DNA from: Rosenbergiella nectarea
Lineage (GTDB): Bacteria > Pseudomonadota > Gammaproteobacteria > Enterobacterales > Enterobacteriaceae
Assembly: GCF_900111105.1 (NCBI RefSeq)
Contig: NZ_FOGC01000014.1
Location: 40,152-77,396, forward strand
Reading direction: 5' to 3'
Length of the DNA stretch: 37,245 nucleotides
Positions 24,696 through 34,790 of this stretch are shown here, piece after piece (position 1 is the stretch's first letter; the number at the start of each line of letters is the position of its first letter). The notes beneath the pieces were generated by a model that was not told where the DNA came from, ran no database searches, and worked only from the letters and a program-made list of their open reading frames with translations. The translations under genes were made by a program, and so were the position numbers.

Positions 24696-24772
24696 TGGCG
24701 GAACGGACGGGGCTCGAACCCGCGACCCCCTGCGTGACAGGCAGGTATTCTAACCAACTGAACTACCGCTCC
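24696..24772 (-). tRNA. aspV: tRNA-Asp (GTC)
   Basis: A 77-nt tRNA with encoded CCA, anticodon GTC (24736-24738 on the plus strand as GAC), T-loop GGTTCGAGCCC, and a GGAGCGG/CCGTTCC acceptor stem. It is identical in sequence to the copy at 36754-36830. Position next to dnaQ matches E. coli aspV. Confidence 0.97.
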
Positions 24773-24879
24773 GCGCTTGTCCCCCGTCGGGAACGCTGCG
24801 TATACTAATCAGGTAACTGATTTTCGTCAATAATTATTATAACGCCCAACGTTCGTTTGCTTCTTTTTCGATCAACGCA

Positions 24880-25608
24880 TTAGCGCCACAGACATTGACC
24901 CGACTTTTTCATGATTCGGTCCAAGTAGGCTTCGTGTTCACTCTGTTCGCTCTCTGTCGCGTTTATAATACGAAGTTGCCCTACCGCTTGGGCAGTTTGG
25001 TGCTGAGCGAGCAAACCCGAATCGGCAGAGTGTTCGGTCTCGCCGCTAAAAGTGAGTGTAGTTTGTCCCCCCGTCATCGAAAGGTAAACGTCGGCGAGGA
25101 TCTCCGCATCGAGTAATGCGCCGTGTAACGTCCGTTTAGTATTATCGATATCAAATCGACCACATAACGCATCTAAGCTGTTTCGTTTCCCTGGAAACTG
25201 CTTGCGAGCCATTACTAGGCTATCAGTGATTGCACAAAACTCGCTGGTATGGCCTATACCCTGTTTGAGCTTATCGAACTCGTAATCCATAAAACCAATA
25301 TCAAAAGGGGCGTTATGGATGATTAGCTCAGCACCTTTGATATAATCGAGAAATTCTTGAGCAATATCAGCAAAAGATGGCTTATCACTTAAGAATTCGT
25401 CAGAGATACCGTGGACACCGAATGCCTCAGGATCCACTAGCCGGTCCGGTTTGATATATACGTGGAAATTATTCCCCGTTAAACGACGATTAATCACCTC
25501 TACGGCACCAATCTCGATGATACGGTGACCTTCATAATGTACGCCGACCATATTCATGCCCGTCGTTTCAGTATCAAGGACTATCTGGCGGTTTTTTACT
25601 GTGCTCAT
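24880..25608 (-). CDS. dnaQ: DNA polymerase III epsilon subunit
   Basis: A 242-residue proofreading 3'-5' exonuclease. Exo I is DTETTG with Asp12 and Glu14, Exo II is the IHNAPFDIGFMD region and Exo III is HGALLDAEILAD. The C-terminal tail after about 185 is variable, as in the family, and ends in CLWR. ATG 25608 matches the E. coli start (MST); the ATG three codons upstream has no usable ribosome binding site. Divergent from rnhA across a 50-bp gap, as in E. coli, so the two promoters overlap. Confidence 0.96.
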   Translation of the reverse strand: MSTVKNRQIVLDTETTGMNMVGVHYEGHRIIEIGAVEVINRRLTGNNFHVYIKPDRLVDPEAFGVHGISDEFLSDKPSFADIAQEFLDYIKGAELIIHNAPFDIGFMDYEFDKLKQGIGHTSEFCAITDSLVMARKQFPGKRNSLDALCGRFDIDNTKRTLHGALLDAEILADVYLSMTGGQTTLTFSGETEHSADSGLLAQHQTAQAVGQLRIINATESEQSEHEAYLDRIMKKSGQCLWR

Positions 25609-25658
25609 AGCTCTCATTCCGATAAACTTACCGTTTTACCCAAGGAAGTCTACCAGAT

Positions 25659-26126
25659 ATGCGCAAACAGGTAGAAGTTTTCACCGATGGCTCCTGCTTA
25701 GGTAATCCAGGGCCAGGGGGATATGCGGCGATTCTCCGCTATGGTCAACATACCAAAGAATTCAGTGAAGGTTATCAGCTCACCACCAATAATCGCATGG
25801 AATTACTTGCGGCAATTATCGCTCTGGAGGCACTGTCCCAGCCCTGTGACGTTACCCTCACCACCGATAGCCAGTATGTTCGTCAAGGTATCTCCCAATG
25901 GATCCACAATTGGAAAAAACGCGGATGGAAAACTACAGATAAAAAGCCGGTTAAAAATGTCGATTTGTGGCAGCGTCTCGATTTGGCGTTAAAAGACCAT
26001 ACTATCCACTGGATGTGGGTAAAAGGCCACGCTGGGCATCCTGAAAATGAGCGTTGTGATGAATTAGCCCGTCAGGCAGCAAGTCACCCAACCCGCCCCG
26101 ACAACGGTTATTCATCCGCCTTGTGA
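25659..26126 (+). CDS. rnhA: Ribonuclease HI
   Basis: A 155-residue RNase HI, the E. coli length. The catalytic set Asp10, Glu48, Asp70 and Asp134 and the assisting His124 are all at the E. coli positions. It removes RNA from RNA-DNA hybrids. Its 3' end overlaps the converging yafS gene by 19 bp. Confidence 0.97.
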   Translation: MRKQVEVFTDGSCLGNPGPGGYAAILRYGQHTKEFSEGYQLTTNNRMELLAAIIALEALSQPCDVTLTTDSQYVRQGISQWIHNWKKRGWKTTDKKPVKNVDLWQRLDLALKDHTIHWMWVKGHAGHPENERCDELARQAASHPTRPDNGYSSAL

Positions 26127-26833
26127 TGATCGCCCAGTGAGCAGATTTGGCGACTCACATTCACGGCTGGTCTTAAGCGGGCCCCCTGAGCTGACGCTCT
26201 TTTTTTAGCTAAGGTCAGGGGATAGGTCCGCTTTCGCGCCAAGATAAGATGGTTACAGCCTAAACTTGGGAGGTGGCGAGTCAATATGCCCGGCTGCGAA
26301 CACCAAGGAAGAATTTGTGTCGCGCGGTAACTCACAATTTCGTAATTTAACAAGCTCAGCCAATCAATTAGCCGGCTTTTGGGATAAAAACGAGCTTTTA
26401 GTGATAGACCCGGCCACGCGCGCACGAGCCCTAGTAAGCTAAACGGATTGAATTCCGATAGTATCATCCAACCATCATCGACTAATACGCGATCGGCCTC
26501 TCGCAATACTTGATGGGGATCTTTACTCCACGCTAAAGCATGAGTAATTAGACAAGCATCAATCGATTTACTCATTACGGGCAGTTTTTCTTTATCGCCA
26601 ACTAAGTCCACCTGTCTGGCATCATTACCAATCCTAACTTGATGGCTTATCGCGCAGCGACTAGTATCGATAGAGTGGCTCAGCGGCCCAATCTTAATGA
26701 AATGCGAACCATAGAGTTTACTTAACCAAGGTTGTATCTCATCACTGATCAGCGTCTGGAACTGTCGCCCCCAACGTAATTCATGCCACTGTGAAGGACT
26801 GGAAAGAGAACGACTGATTTTTGCAATCTTCAT
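26108..26833 (-). CDS. yafS: YafS-family SAM-dependent methyltransferase
   Basis: A 241-residue class I methyltransferase. The SAM-binding region is weakly conserved, but the post-motif patterns around [33 protein letters not shown] are typical of this family. The place between gloB and rnhA matches E. coli yafS. Substrate unknown. It is divergent from gloB with only 35 bp between starts, so promoters must run into coding sequence. Confidence 0.9.
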   Translation of the reverse strand: MKIAKISRSLSSPSQWHELRWGRQFQTLISDEIQPWLSKLYGSHFIKIGPLSHSIDTSRCAISHQVRIGNDARQVDLVGDKEKLPVMSKSIDACLITHALAWSKDPHQVLREADRVLVDDGWMILSEFNPFSLLGLVRAWPGLSLKARFYPKSRLIDWLSLLNYEIVSYRATQILPWCSQPGILTRHLPSLGCNHLILARKRTYPLTLAKKRASAQGARLRPAVNVSRQICSLGDHHKADE

Positions 26834-26868
26834 TAAGTAATCACTGGTTAGATGACAAAGGAATCTTT

Positions 26869-27630
26869 ATGAGCTTAACACTAACAGCCCTGCCCGCATT
26901 AGAAGATAATTATATCTGGGCGTTGATCGATGACAACAAACGGGTGATCGTCATCGATCCTGGAGCAGCGCAACCGGTTTTAGACGCGATCGATCAACAA
27001 CAGTGGAAACTTGAAGCGATCCTGCTGACACATCACCATGCTGACCATACGGGTGGCGTAAAATCCCTAACCGACCACTACCCCACTATACCGGTTTATG
27101 GGCCACAGGAGACACTCAGCAAAGGGGCTACTGAGCTGGTCGAAGAGGGTGATGACCTAGAGCTACTCAATCATACCTTTAGTGTAATTGCCACCCCAGG
27201 CCATACTTTGGGCCACATTGTTTATTACGCAAAACCTTACCTATTCTGTGGGGACACACTATTTTCTGGTGGCTGTGGAAGGCTCTTTGAAGGGACGGCC
27301 GATCAAATGTTTACCTCGTTGAGCCGCTTAAATCAGCTACCCGATGAAACACTTGTATGCTGCGCCCACGAATACACACTCTCTAATTTGAACTTTGCAC
27401 ATCGCCTCTTCCCACAGAATTCTATGATGAGCGATTACCGCAATAAAGTAAAAAAATTGAGAGACAACTATCAAATTACCCTGCCGACTACACTGGAAAC
27501 TGAGCGATTAATCAATGTCTTCCTGATGACCGATCAGCCAGAGGTTATCGCGCACTTTAACGATAATCCTGCGCTGACCACTCCTGCGCAACGCTTCGCA
27601 GAGTTACGCCGTCTTAAAGACCGAGGTTAA
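26869..27630 (+). CDS. gloB: Hydroxyacylglutathione hydrolase (glyoxalase II)
   Basis: A 253-residue metallo-beta-lactamase-fold enzyme. The metal motif THHHADHTGG places His55, His57, Asp59 and His60; GHTLGHI and the GDTLFSGGCGR loop supply further ligands. It hydrolyses S-lactoylglutathione to lactate and glutathione in methylglyoxal detoxification. ATG 26869 has AGGA 7 nt upstream and gives the E. coli-like start MSL; the longer open frame is ignored. Confidence 0.95.
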   Translation: MSLTLTALPALEDNYIWALIDDNKRVIVIDPGAAQPVLDAIDQQQWKLEAILLTHHHADHTGGVKSLTDHYPTIPVYGPQETLSKGATELVEEGDDLELLNHTFSVIATPGHTLGHIVYYAKPYLFCGDTLFSGGCGRLFEGTADQMFTSLSRLNQLPDETLVCCAHEYTLSNLNFAHRLFPQNSMMSDYRNKVKKLRDNYQITLPTTLETERLINVFLMTDQPEVIAHFNDNPALTTPAQRFAELRRLKDRG

Positions 27631-27698
27631 GTTTAGGGTTGTGTTAGGCGGGATGCTCACGTATCATTGCCTGTCTTTTAATCAATCAATGAACTTAT

Positions 27699-29075
27699 AT
27701 GAAGACTAAAGCGATATTTCTCGCCTCAGTCTTGTTGTTCAGTTGCCATGTATCAGGGAGTGATGCGGGCGAGCCTGAGCAACATGCACAGAGTCTGTCT
27801 TCAGCGAGTCAGGGAAGTGATGGGAATCTCGGAGCGCGCATGTTGTCTCCCCATTGGCAGGATGATGGGAATGCAACCGCACAAAACAGTGATCTCTGGG
27901 AAACCATTAGCGACAAGTTGAAGATGAAGGTTCCGAATAACCCTCGGATCCGCGAACAAAAACTGAAGTATTTGAAGGATAAGAGTTATCTCCACGAGGT
28001 AACTGCTCAAGCAGAACCGTATATGTACTGGATTGTTGACCAGATACAGAAACGAAAAATGCCGATGGAGCTGGTACTTTTACCTATAGTGGAGAGTGCT
28101 TTTGACCCCCATGCTACATCCAATGCTAACGCTGCTGGAATCTGGCAAATCGTAGCAAGCACGGGGCGAAATTACGGATTAAAACAGACGCAATGGTACG
28201 ATGGAAGACGTGATATTGTCGCTTCAACCACCGTTGCATTGAATATGTTACAACGTCTGAACAAGATGTTTCACGGCGATTGGTTGCTAACCGTTGCAGC
28301 TTACAATAGCGGTGAAGGTCGAGTCCTGAATGCGATGAAGGCCAATAGAGCACGGGGTAAGCCAACCGATTTTTGGAACTTATCGCTGCCTAAAGAAACA
28401 ACTGTTTATATTCCGAAAATGTTGGCCTTGAGCCAATTGATTAAGGATCCTAAACAGTATGGGATCAAGTTACCTAAAGCCAATACTGGTCGAGCCTTAG
28501 CGAAGGTGAATATTGGTAAGCAAATTAACTTAACCCAGGTCGCCTCGATGACAGGTATCCCTGTGGGACGGCTAAAAAGTTTTAATGCTGGCTACAAGCG
28601 CGGTACAACGGCACCAAGTGGGCCGCAATATGTTATGGTACCGAAATCGCATGTCGTTAGGTTGAAAAATTCGTTAGCAACCGATGATATACAAGCTGTG
28701 CAACCCATGGCAGTGGCAGCAACGAGTTCAGTTTCACGTTATAAGGTTCGATCGGGTGATACCCTATCGACTATAGCAGCAAAACACGGATTGAGCGTTC
28801 AAGCGTTGAAGTCGATGAACAATTTACGTACCGCGCAGGTACGCATTGGTCAAAATTTAAAGCTAGGCGGTCAAGATAAAAACAGCAGGCAACAACTGGC
28901 TGATAATGGAAATAGCATCACCTATAAGATTCGTAAGGGTGATTCTCTTTCCAGCATCGCAGAGCGTCACGGCGTTAACATCAAAGATGTTCTTCGCTGG
29001 AATGGTAGTTTGACGCGAGATGAACAATCGCTGCAACCAGGAAAGAAACTGACGTTATTCGTTAATAACTCGTAA
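27699..29075 (+). CDS. mltD: Membrane-bound lytic transglycosylase D
   Basis: A 458-residue lipoprotein. Signal and lipobox LFSC end at Cys16. The SLT domain spans about 105-260 with catalytic Glu132 in LPIVESAFDPHA, then ANAAGIWQI and AAYNSGEGRV. Two C-terminal LysM domains (about 347-391 and 408-453) bind peptidoglycan. It cleaves murein with 1,6-anhydro product formation. Its E. coli neighbours gloB and yafS are kept on one side; yafE, expected on the other, is replaced by the pqq cluster. Confidence 0.95.
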   Translation: MKTKAIFLASVLLFSCHVSGSDAGEPEQHAQSLSSASQGSDGNLGARMLSPHWQDDGNATAQNSDLWETISDKLKMKVPNNPRIREQKLKYLKDKSYLHEVTAQAEPYMYWIVDQIQKRKMPMELVLLPIVESAFDPHATSNANAAGIWQIVASTGRNYGLKQTQWYDGRRDIVASTTVALNMLQRLNKMFHGDWLLTVAAYNSGEGRVLNAMKANRARGKPTDFWNLSLPKETTVYIPKMLALSQLIKDPKQYGIKLPKANTGRALAKVNIGKQINLTQVASMTGIPVGRLKSFNAGYKRGTTAPSGPQYVMVPKSHVVRLKNSLATDDIQAVQPMAVAATSSVSRYKVRSGDTLSTIAAKHGLSVQALKSMNNLRTAQVRIGQNLKLGGQDKNSRQQLADNGNSITYKIRKGDSLSSIAERHGVNIKDVLRWNGSLTRDEQSLQPGKKLTLFVNNS

Positions 29076-29084
29076 TATCGACTG

Positions 29085-29118
29085 AAAAAAGCTGTTCGCT
29101 CTGAACGGCTTTTTTTTA
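29085..29118. terminator. Bidirectional terminator, mltD/pqqF
   Basis: The stem AAAAAAGCTGTTC / GAACGGCTTTTTT (one T-G pair) with a 5-nt loop carries a long T-run on both strands. It serves mltD on the plus strand and pqqF on the minus strand, and the plus T-run overlaps the pqqF stop codon. Confidence 0.9.
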
Positions 29119-31458
29119 TCCAATGAAAATCCAGCCACCCTGTTTATCTTTCACTCGTTCGATAAGCGCTGTATGTCCCCTCTCTAAGGTAAAATCCTCA
29201 TCATTGTCGTTTTGCTTACCGGTCTCTAGAGGGAGAAGGGCGCGTAAATATCGGTCAAGTTCTTCATCGCCACTGCTTTCACTATCAACTTCTGCAAGGA
29301 CAGTTAATCCTTTCTCGGGTAGCGTCAATCGCTGAAAGAATTCCTCTACCCGTTCGTACAGTTGCTGCGTAGAAAGATGCGAGGATTGTAAGATAATCTG
29401 TAATCCCCACCGATCACGGTAGACTCGCTGGCGGCAAGCAACGGCATAGCCCACTGCCTCAACCTCCCGCAGTTGGTGATAAAAGGCGCTTTCGTAATAA
29501 CCTGCTAACTGTTGATATACCACTAATGAACGATACGAAGTCACAGGATAGGGAATAAAAGCGACTAATGTCGCTGAGTCACTCTCTGACGCCTGATAAA
29601 CTACATGTTGCTGAAGAGGCAGTTTATCCACCTGAAATCTCTGCCAGTAGAGAGGAAGATTACTGAGCATCCCTTGTAAGATCTCAGCATCATGTTGCGT
29701 CGGGCCGATAAAGGAAACCATCCATCGGTCTAGTTTCTCAGCCAAGAGGCTTGGCACATTCTGTAAGAGTTCCCTAAGCGGTAGGGAGCCATAGCCGTCA
29801 ATCGAGCTAGCAGGAAGTTCGTTCGGCCAATATTCAATGATGTTTGCTATACACTCTTTAAGATCGGCAAACTGCCCAAAGCGGATAAAAAGTAAATCAT
29901 TGCCGTTAACCTGCTGCAAAATGACTTTTCCAGCAGCATGTTTCACAAGACTCAATACTGGCGATAGGGACTGGGTTAGGATCGCTCGTACCTCATCGGA
30001 GATGGCGGCTCCCGCGGCGGGGCGTAATAGCAGACTTACTCCCCCCTTCGGCTCATAACCGTAATGGAGCGGCACATGACAACCACTGCCTGTTATCGGC
30101 AGGACGTCTCTAGACGTTACACGAGGTTGCGGGTAGAAGATAAACGCATCATGATCATGAGTAATGCCCCTCATCACAAGTGGAGAGACTTGGAATTGAC
30201 AACAAAGCCCCTGGCATTCGACGGCTTGAATGGCAGACTCCTGGCGACTCCGTAGTAATGCAAAGTGATTAATGGATGAGAGCGCTTGTTGCAGAGGTTT
30301 CGGCGTTAATTCCCTTTCTATCGACGTCGAAAATATAAAGCCTAAGGCGTGTTCGCGAAGGAAATCCATAGCCGGTAATCGTAGCGCTTCTGCTTGCGCG
30401 AGTTCCCGATAATGATCGAACTGAGGAGTAGAAAGTTGTGAGGCTGCTATCCGCCACTGCTGCCAGAGCGCTAAACTCTGTTGAGCATCCTCTTCGGAAA
30501 AGTCAGCCCCTTCAAACCATAACGTAAAGAAAATTTGCTGATTATCGTGATAGTGACGCTCTACTCTTACGGAGAGATGATATCCAAGTTGATGACTAAT
30601 CACTTGGCAGAGTGATCCCGGCGCGGTATCGGTCATCAGTTCAACGATTGTCGGCCAGTCGCTCAAGCGACTCATCTCGATAACCTGCGTTATCCCCAAT
30701 CCAGCCTGTTTTGCTAGACGTATTTCGCCCTGCCAATTCTGCCAACCGATCGGAGTACTTTCTACGACTCGACTGACGGGCTGCGAATCGATGGCTGAGG
30801 GCGTATCCGGTAACACAAAGCAATCAGCTACCTTATCATATTGCTGCTGACAGCTAAGGGGTGACGCTATCCATACTTGGCTACGCTCAAGGGCATAGCC
30901 TTGAGTATAAAAATGTTCCAGTGCCGCCCCCAACGCAGTCATATCGTTGCCGAAAGCCTTTGCATTACCAATATGAAACTCGGAAAAGGCTGACGGATGT
31001 TCAACTTGGCTGTGGAGGGCTGCGCTGGCTAGCGCATGAGGCGAACGAGAATAAAGTCGATACTCTTCATCAATGACAGCGGTTTCTCGTAGAAGATCCG
31101 CCGTCGCAAATCGCGGTGTGGTCAGCATATCCTTGAGACGCAGCAAACCTTGCTGCAGATCAGCCGGATCAACTTCAAAGTAGTAAGCGGTATAGTTCTG
31201 TTGGGTGGTTGCGTTGAGTCGCCCGCCTTGCTGGTGAACCCAAGGCATGAGGCGCTGTTGGTCCCGAAACTGTTGCCCCCCAGAAAAAACCATATGTTCG
31301 GTAAGATGAGCTAAACCCGGCCACTCCTTTGGCTCCTGATGGCTACCGACGGGAAAAATCCATACCACCGCAGCACGCTGCAAATGGGGGATATGCTCCA
31401 TATTCACCTCAAGCCCTGAGGACAACCGGTAGCGCCAAGCCTCGTCGATGACCGCCAT
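29116..31458 (-). CDS. pqqF: PqqF, M16-family zinc protease of PQQ synthesis
   Basis: A 780-residue M16 peptidase with the inverted zinc motif HLTEH at 51-55 and a downstream ALREVEAVGYAVACRQR region. It is thought to trim the modified PqqA peptide and release the linked Glu-Tyr unit. Sequence outside the catalytic domain is loosely conserved, as is normal for PqqF. It starts 2 bp after the pqqE stop and is the last gene of the operon. Confidence 0.93.
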   Translation of the reverse strand: MAVIDEAWRYRLSSGLEVNMEHIPHLQRAAVVWIFPVGSHQEPKEWPGLAHLTEHMVFSGGQQFRDQQRLMPWVHQQGGRLNATTQQNYTAYYFEVDPADLQQGLLRLKDMLTTPRFATADLLRETAVIDEEYRLYSRSPHALASAALHSQVEHPSAFSEFHIGNAKAFGNDMTALGAALEHFYTQGYALERSQVWIASPLSCQQQYDKVADCFVLPDTPSAIDSQPVSRVVESTPIGWQNWQGEIRLAKQAGLGITQVIEMSRLSDWPTIVELMTDTAPGSLCQVISHQLGYHLSVRVERHYHDNQQIFFTLWFEGADFSEEDAQQSLALWQQWRIAASQLSTPQFDHYRELAQAEALRLPAMDFLREHALGFIFSTSIERELTPKPLQQALSSINHFALLRSRQESAIQAVECQGLCCQFQVSPLVMRGITHDHDAFIFYPQPRVTSRDVLPITGSGCHVPLHYGYEPKGGVSLLLRPAAGAAISDEVRAILTQSLSPVLSLVKHAAGKVILQQVNGNDLLFIRFGQFADLKECIANIIEYWPNELPASSIDGYGSLPLRELLQNVPSLLAEKLDRWMVSFIGPTQHDAEILQGMLSNLPLYWQRFQVDKLPLQQHVVYQASESDSATLVAFIPYPVTSYRSLVVYQQLAGYYESAFYHQLREVEAVGYAVACRQRVYRDRWGLQIILQSSHLSTQQLYERVEEFFQRLTLPEKGLTVLAEVDSESSGDEELDRYLRALLPLETGKQNDNDEDFTLERGHTALIERVKDKQGGWIFIG

Positions 31459-31460
31459 GC

Positions 31461-32597
31461 CTATACCGACGTTTTAAAAATTAACTCGGAATTACGCTGA
31501 TGCCTAAACTGCAGCTGTTCGATTGTCATCTGACAATGGTTAGCCTCTTCTCTCGCCTCAAGTATTTTTCCATGATGTGCAGACTTGCTGCATACCGGAT
31601 CAGCATTATCGGCATTACCCGTTAACATAAAGGCTTGGCAGCGGCATCCACCAAAGTCTTTCTCTTTTTCATCGCAAGAGCGACAAGGCTCTGGCATCCA
31701 GTCATAACCGCGGTAACGATTGAAACCAAAAGAGTTATACCAAATATCGTCCAGACGATGCTCGAGTACCGATGGAAATTCAATCGGTAGCTGGCGTGCA
31801 CTGTGGCAAGGTAAGGCTTTCCCATCGGGCGTGACGTTCATAAAGATCGCCCCCCAGCCCCCCATGCAGCCTTTAGGACGTTCTTCATAATAATCAGGCG
31901 TGACAAAGATGAGGTTAGTCAGATTACCTGAAGCAGCCATCTTCTCTCGATAAGAGGCGACCACCTTTTCAGCATCGGCAATCTGTTTTCTTGTCGGTAG
32001 CAACCCTTCTCGATTGAGTTGCGCCCAACCATAGAATTGGCAAGTCGCCAGTTCAACATCATCTGCTTCAAGCTCAATACAGAGCTCAATGATCCGGTCA
32101 ATCTGATCGATATTGTGCCGATGTAAGACGAAGTTCAGGACCATGGGATAACCATGCGCTTTAACCGCTTTGGCCATCTCTAATTTTTGTGTGAATGCCT
32201 TCTTGGATCCTGCCAACGCAGCATTCAATGTTTCATCGCTAGCTTGGAAACTGATCTGGATGTGATCCAGTCCGGCATCGGCGAAGAGGTCCAGTTTTTT
32301 TGCGGTTAGGCCTATCCCAGACGTAATCAGATTGGTATAAAAACCTAACTCGCGAGCCACCGCAATCAGCTCAGGCAGATCTTTACGAGTGAGCGGTTCG
32401 CCCCCTGAAAAGCCAAGCTGAACACTTCCCATGGCACGGGCTTGCTTGAAAACCTCGATCCATTGCGCCGTGGTCAGCTCTTCACTTGCCCGTGCAAAAT
32501 CCAATGGATTTGAACAATAGGGGCATTGTAATGGGCAGCGGTAAGTAAGCTCAGCCAGCAGCCATAACGGTGCTTTAATATCTGGATTACTTTGCAT
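31461..32597 (-). CDS. pqqE: PqqE, radical SAM enzyme
   Basis: A 378-residue radical SAM protein. The cluster-binding CxxxCxxC is Cys21, Cys25 and Cys28 in [11 protein letters not shown], and a C-terminal SPASM-type cysteine set appears in [17 protein letters not shown]. It forms the carbon-carbon link between Glu and Tyr of PqqA, with PqqD as peptide chaperone. It overlaps pqqD by 11 nt. Confidence 0.97.
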   Translation of the reverse strand: MQSNPDIKAPLWLLAELTYRCPLQCPYCSNPLDFARASEELTTAQWIEVFKQARAMGSVQLGFSGGEPLTRKDLPELIAVARELGFYTNLITSGIGLTAKKLDLFADAGLDHIQISFQASDETLNAALAGSKKAFTQKLEMAKAVKAHGYPMVLNFVLHRHNIDQIDRIIELCIELEADDVELATCQFYGWAQLNREGLLPTRKQIADAEKVVASYREKMAASGNLTNLIFVTPDYYEERPKGCMGGWGAIFMNVTPDGKALPCHSARQLPIEFPSVLEHRLDDIWYNSFGFNRYRGYDWMPEPCRSCDEKEKDFGGCRCQAFMLTGNADNADPVCSKSAHHGKILEAREEANHCQMTIEQLQFRHQRNSELIFKTSV

Positions 32598-32871
32598 CGT
32601 TCAGCAGAATCCATTTTTGACGGTAAGCCGCCTGGAGAAAATCGATGACATCCTCATCCACGCCCCCCGCATCAGGAAAGCGTGTGTTGAGTTTTTCAAT
32701 AATGAGATCAACACTTGCGACACCATCAACCAGCTCAAGAATCATTGCTGCCGACTCATTGAGTTTAGCCATACCCTCTGGGTAGAGGATCACATGCTGT
32801 TGTTGGGTCTCTTCCCATTGCATGCGATAGCCACGTCGGAAACAAGGTACTGCAGATAAAGTCATCATCAT
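32587..32871 (-). CDS. pqqD: PqqD, PqqA-binding chaperone
   Basis: A 94-residue protein of the expected size (92 residues if the third ATG is used). The [10 protein letters not shown] start, [21 protein letters not shown] and the terminal [11 protein letters not shown] are typical. It binds PqqA and presents it to PqqE. Three consecutive ATGs follow the pqqC stop directly. Confidence 0.95.
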   Translation of the reverse strand: MMMTLSAVPCFRRGYRMQWEETQQQHVILYPEGMAKLNESAAMILELVDGVASVDLIIEKLNTRFPDAGGVDEDVIDFLQAAYRQKWILLNDAK

Positions 32872-33627
32872 TTACACCAAACGCGTCGTGTGCCAAACCG
32901 GTTGGTCCGTCACTGTGTGATAAGGGGCGCGATCTAAGCTATAAGCCATGGTCATTGCATCGAGCATTGTCCATAGAATATCGAGCTTAAATTGTAAGAT
33001 CTCCAACATACGCATCTGTTTTTCCGCTGTATCGAAAATCTCTAAGGCTAAGGATAGCCCATGCTCAACATCCCGCCGAGCTTGACCAAGGCGGCTTCGG
33101 AAATAAAAATAGCCGTCTTCCTTAATCCAAGGATAGTGCTGGGGCCAGCTATCTAAACGAGATTGGTGAATTTGTGGTGCAAAAAGTTCAGTTAATGAAC
33201 TGCACGCCGCTTCCTGCCAATTCGCACGACGCGCAAAATTGACATAAGCGTCGACCGCAAAACGTACCCCAGGTAAAACATGTTGTTCCGACAGTAACTC
33301 TTCTCGAGTGAGCCCTACGGCCTCCCCAAGTTGTAACCAAGCCTCAATTCCCCCTTCACTCTCCCCATCACCATCGTGGTCAAGGATACGCTGTATCCAT
33401 TGACGTCTTACGCTGGGATCCGGACAGTTCGCCATGATGGCCGCATCTTTTAACGGAATATTAGTTTGGTAATAAAAACGGTTTGCTACCCATCCCTGAA
33501 TTTGTTGTTTTGTTGCTTGCCCGTTATGCATAGCAATATGATAAGGATGATGGATATGATAGTAGGCCCCTTTGTCGCGTAGGGCCTGTTCAAAAGCTTC
33601 TGGTGTTAGCGTTTCGCTAATGTGCAT
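32872..33627 (-). CDS. pqqC: PqqC, pyrroloquinoline-quinone synthase
   Basis: A 251-residue cofactor-less oxidase for the last step of PQQ formation. It keeps [31 protein letters not shown] and the C-terminal [19 protein letters not shown] 33627 is 1 bp after the pqqB stop, with GGGAG upstream; it yields the Klebsiella length. The longer open frame into pqqB is not used. Confidence 0.97.
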   Translation of the reverse strand: MHISETLTPEAFEQALRDKGAYYHIHHPYHIAMHNGQATKQQIQGWVANRFYYQTNIPLKDAAIMANCPDPSVRRQWIQRILDHDGDGESEGGIEAWLQLGEAVGLTREELLSEQHVLPGVRFAVDAYVNFARRANWQEAACSSLTELFAPQIHQSRLDSWPQHYPWIKEDGYFYFRSRLGQARRDVEHGLSLALEIFDTAEKQMRMLEILQFKLDILWTMLDAMTMAYSLDRAPYHTVTDQPVWHTTRLV

Positions 33628-33628
33628 T

Positions 33629-34546
33629 TTATTCTCCCAACGTGATTTCCATACCATCCCAACTGACTTCGATGCCCGCCTTATCAAGGCTAGCTCTTTC
33701 CGGGGAGGACTCGTTAAGTATTGGGTTAGTATTATTAATATGAATTAAAATTTTACGCTGAGCTTTGAGGGTTGCCAACATCGCTAGCATGCCTTTCTCT
33801 TCGGAAAGGGCTAAATGCCCCATCGCTTTGCCAGTATTCAGTCCCACACCGGTTGTGACGAGCTCATTATCCTGCCAAACGGTCCCATCGATAAGTAAGC
33901 AATCGGCCTTTTGTAACCAAGGCAAAATGACTTCATCAGGCTCGCCTAGGCCTGGAGCATAAAGCACACTCTTACCGGTAGATTCATCCTCAATAAAGAG
34001 AGCAACGTTATGGCCCGGTAGGGGCTTATCACGCCAAGGTGAATACGGCGGCGCATTACTAATGATCGGGATTGGGGTAAAGCGTAATTGAGTGCAAACT
34101 CGCGTTTTAAAAGACTCCATCGGTACAATCGGCTGATGCAGTAAGCCACCATTCCAATGGGTTAGCATCGGAAAAATTGGAAAGCCCGTCGATAGATCCT
34201 CATGAACCTCTGCAGTACACCAAACACGATGCGGACAGCCTTCGCGTAGACTTAAAAGGCCCGTACTGTGATCAATTTGGCTGTCGGTAAGAATGATATC
34301 GCCTACCGTGGTGCCACGCAGATGACCGTGTTTAACAAACTCAGGAGTATGACGAATTTGCTCGGAGATGTCGGGAGAAGCATTACACAATACCCAATCT
34401 TGCCGATTATCACTAATCAGTATCGATGATTGTGTGCGTGGCCGTGCGGGGATAGAGCCTTCTCTGACGCCCTGACAATTAGCACAATTGCAATTCCATT
34501 GAGGAAAACCACCACCGGCGGCAGAGCCTAATACTTTGATAAACAT
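33629..34546 (-). CDS. pqqB: PqqB, metallo-beta-lactamase-fold PQQ protein
   Basis: A 305-residue MBL-fold protein beginning [19 protein letters not shown] with the paired-cysteine NCNCANCQG typical of PqqB. It hydroxylates the tyrosine-derived intermediate. The ribosome binding site is weak and the gene follows a hairpin after pqqA, so its expression is likely lower than pqqA. Confidence 0.95.
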   Translation of the reverse strand: MFIKVLGSAAGGGFPQWNCNCANCQGVREGSIPARPRTQSSILISDNRQDWVLCNASPDISEQIRHTPEFVKHGHLRGTTVGDIILTDSQIDHSTGLLSLREGCPHRVWCTAEVHEDLSTGFPIFPMLTHWNGGLLHQPIVPMESFKTRVCTQLRFTPIPIISNAPPYSPWRDKPLPGHNVALFIEDESTGKSVLYAPGLGEPDEVILPWLQKADCLLIDGTVWQDNELVTTGVGLNTGKAMGHLALSEEKGMLAMLATLKAQRKILIHINNTNPILNESSPERASLDKAGIEVSWDGMEITLGE

Positions 34547-34572
34547 AGAAGTGTCGATTTTTAGAGAGGAAG

Positions 34573-34596
34573 ATGCCCGTACTTGTGCACGGGCAT
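34573..34596 (-). terminator. Attenuator-like hairpin between pqqA and pqqB
   Basis: A perfect 8-bp stem ATGCCCGT / ACGGGCAT with an 8-nt loop lies 11 bp after the pqqA stop. The downstream minus-strand sequence is only moderately T-rich (CTTCCTCTCT), so partial read-through is expected, giving more pqqA than pqqB transcript. Confidence 0.6.
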
Positions 34597-34607
34597 AGAT
34601 GTGTTGC

Positions 34608-34679
34608 TTAGCGGTTAGAGATGTATAGAGTGATTTCCATACCTAAACGCATATCTTCAAATTCTGGTTTTTTCCACAT
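34608..34679 (-). CDS. pqqA: PqqA precursor peptide
   Basis: A 23-residue peptide, [20 protein letters not shown] then SNR. Glu16 and Tyr20 are the ExxxY pair joined by PqqE to make PQQ. GAGG lies about 9 nt upstream of the ATG. The gene starts 112 bp after the dipeptidase stop, enough for its own promoter. Confidence 0.97.
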   Translation of the reverse strand: MWKKPEFEDMRLGMEITLYISNR

Positions 34680-34704
34680 AGTGTTGTCCTCATTATTATC
34701 ATTT

Positions 34705-34723
34705 AGGTAATAATTCATTACCT
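34705..34723. promoter_or_regulatory. Inverted repeat in the pqqA leader
   Basis: AGGTAAT-AATTC-ATTACCT, 7-bp perfect arms, lies between the G11 tract and the pqqA ribosome binding site. It could be an operator or an mRNA hairpin controlling pqqA translation. Confidence 0.4.
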
Positions 34724-34738
34724 TGGGGGGGGGGGTAA

Positions 34739-34767
34739 ATGTTGCGCTAATGTTTCGCCAAGGTCAA
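34739..34767 (-). promoter_or_regulatory. pqqA: Candidate pqqA promoter
   Basis: On the minus strand TTGACC (34767-34762) is a 5 of 6 -35; 17 bp later CAACAT is a poor -10 (3 of 6). If correct, transcription starts at or next to the G11/C11 tract (34725-34735). Confidence 0.35.
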
Positions 34768-34790
34768 CACTAAACCAAAATTAATCATCA

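Noticed and set aside
24696-24772. tRNA-Asp as an attachment site for an integrated element
   Set aside because: No integrase or repeated tRNA 3' end without a whole tRNA gene was found; the second copy is a full rRNA-linked tRNA.
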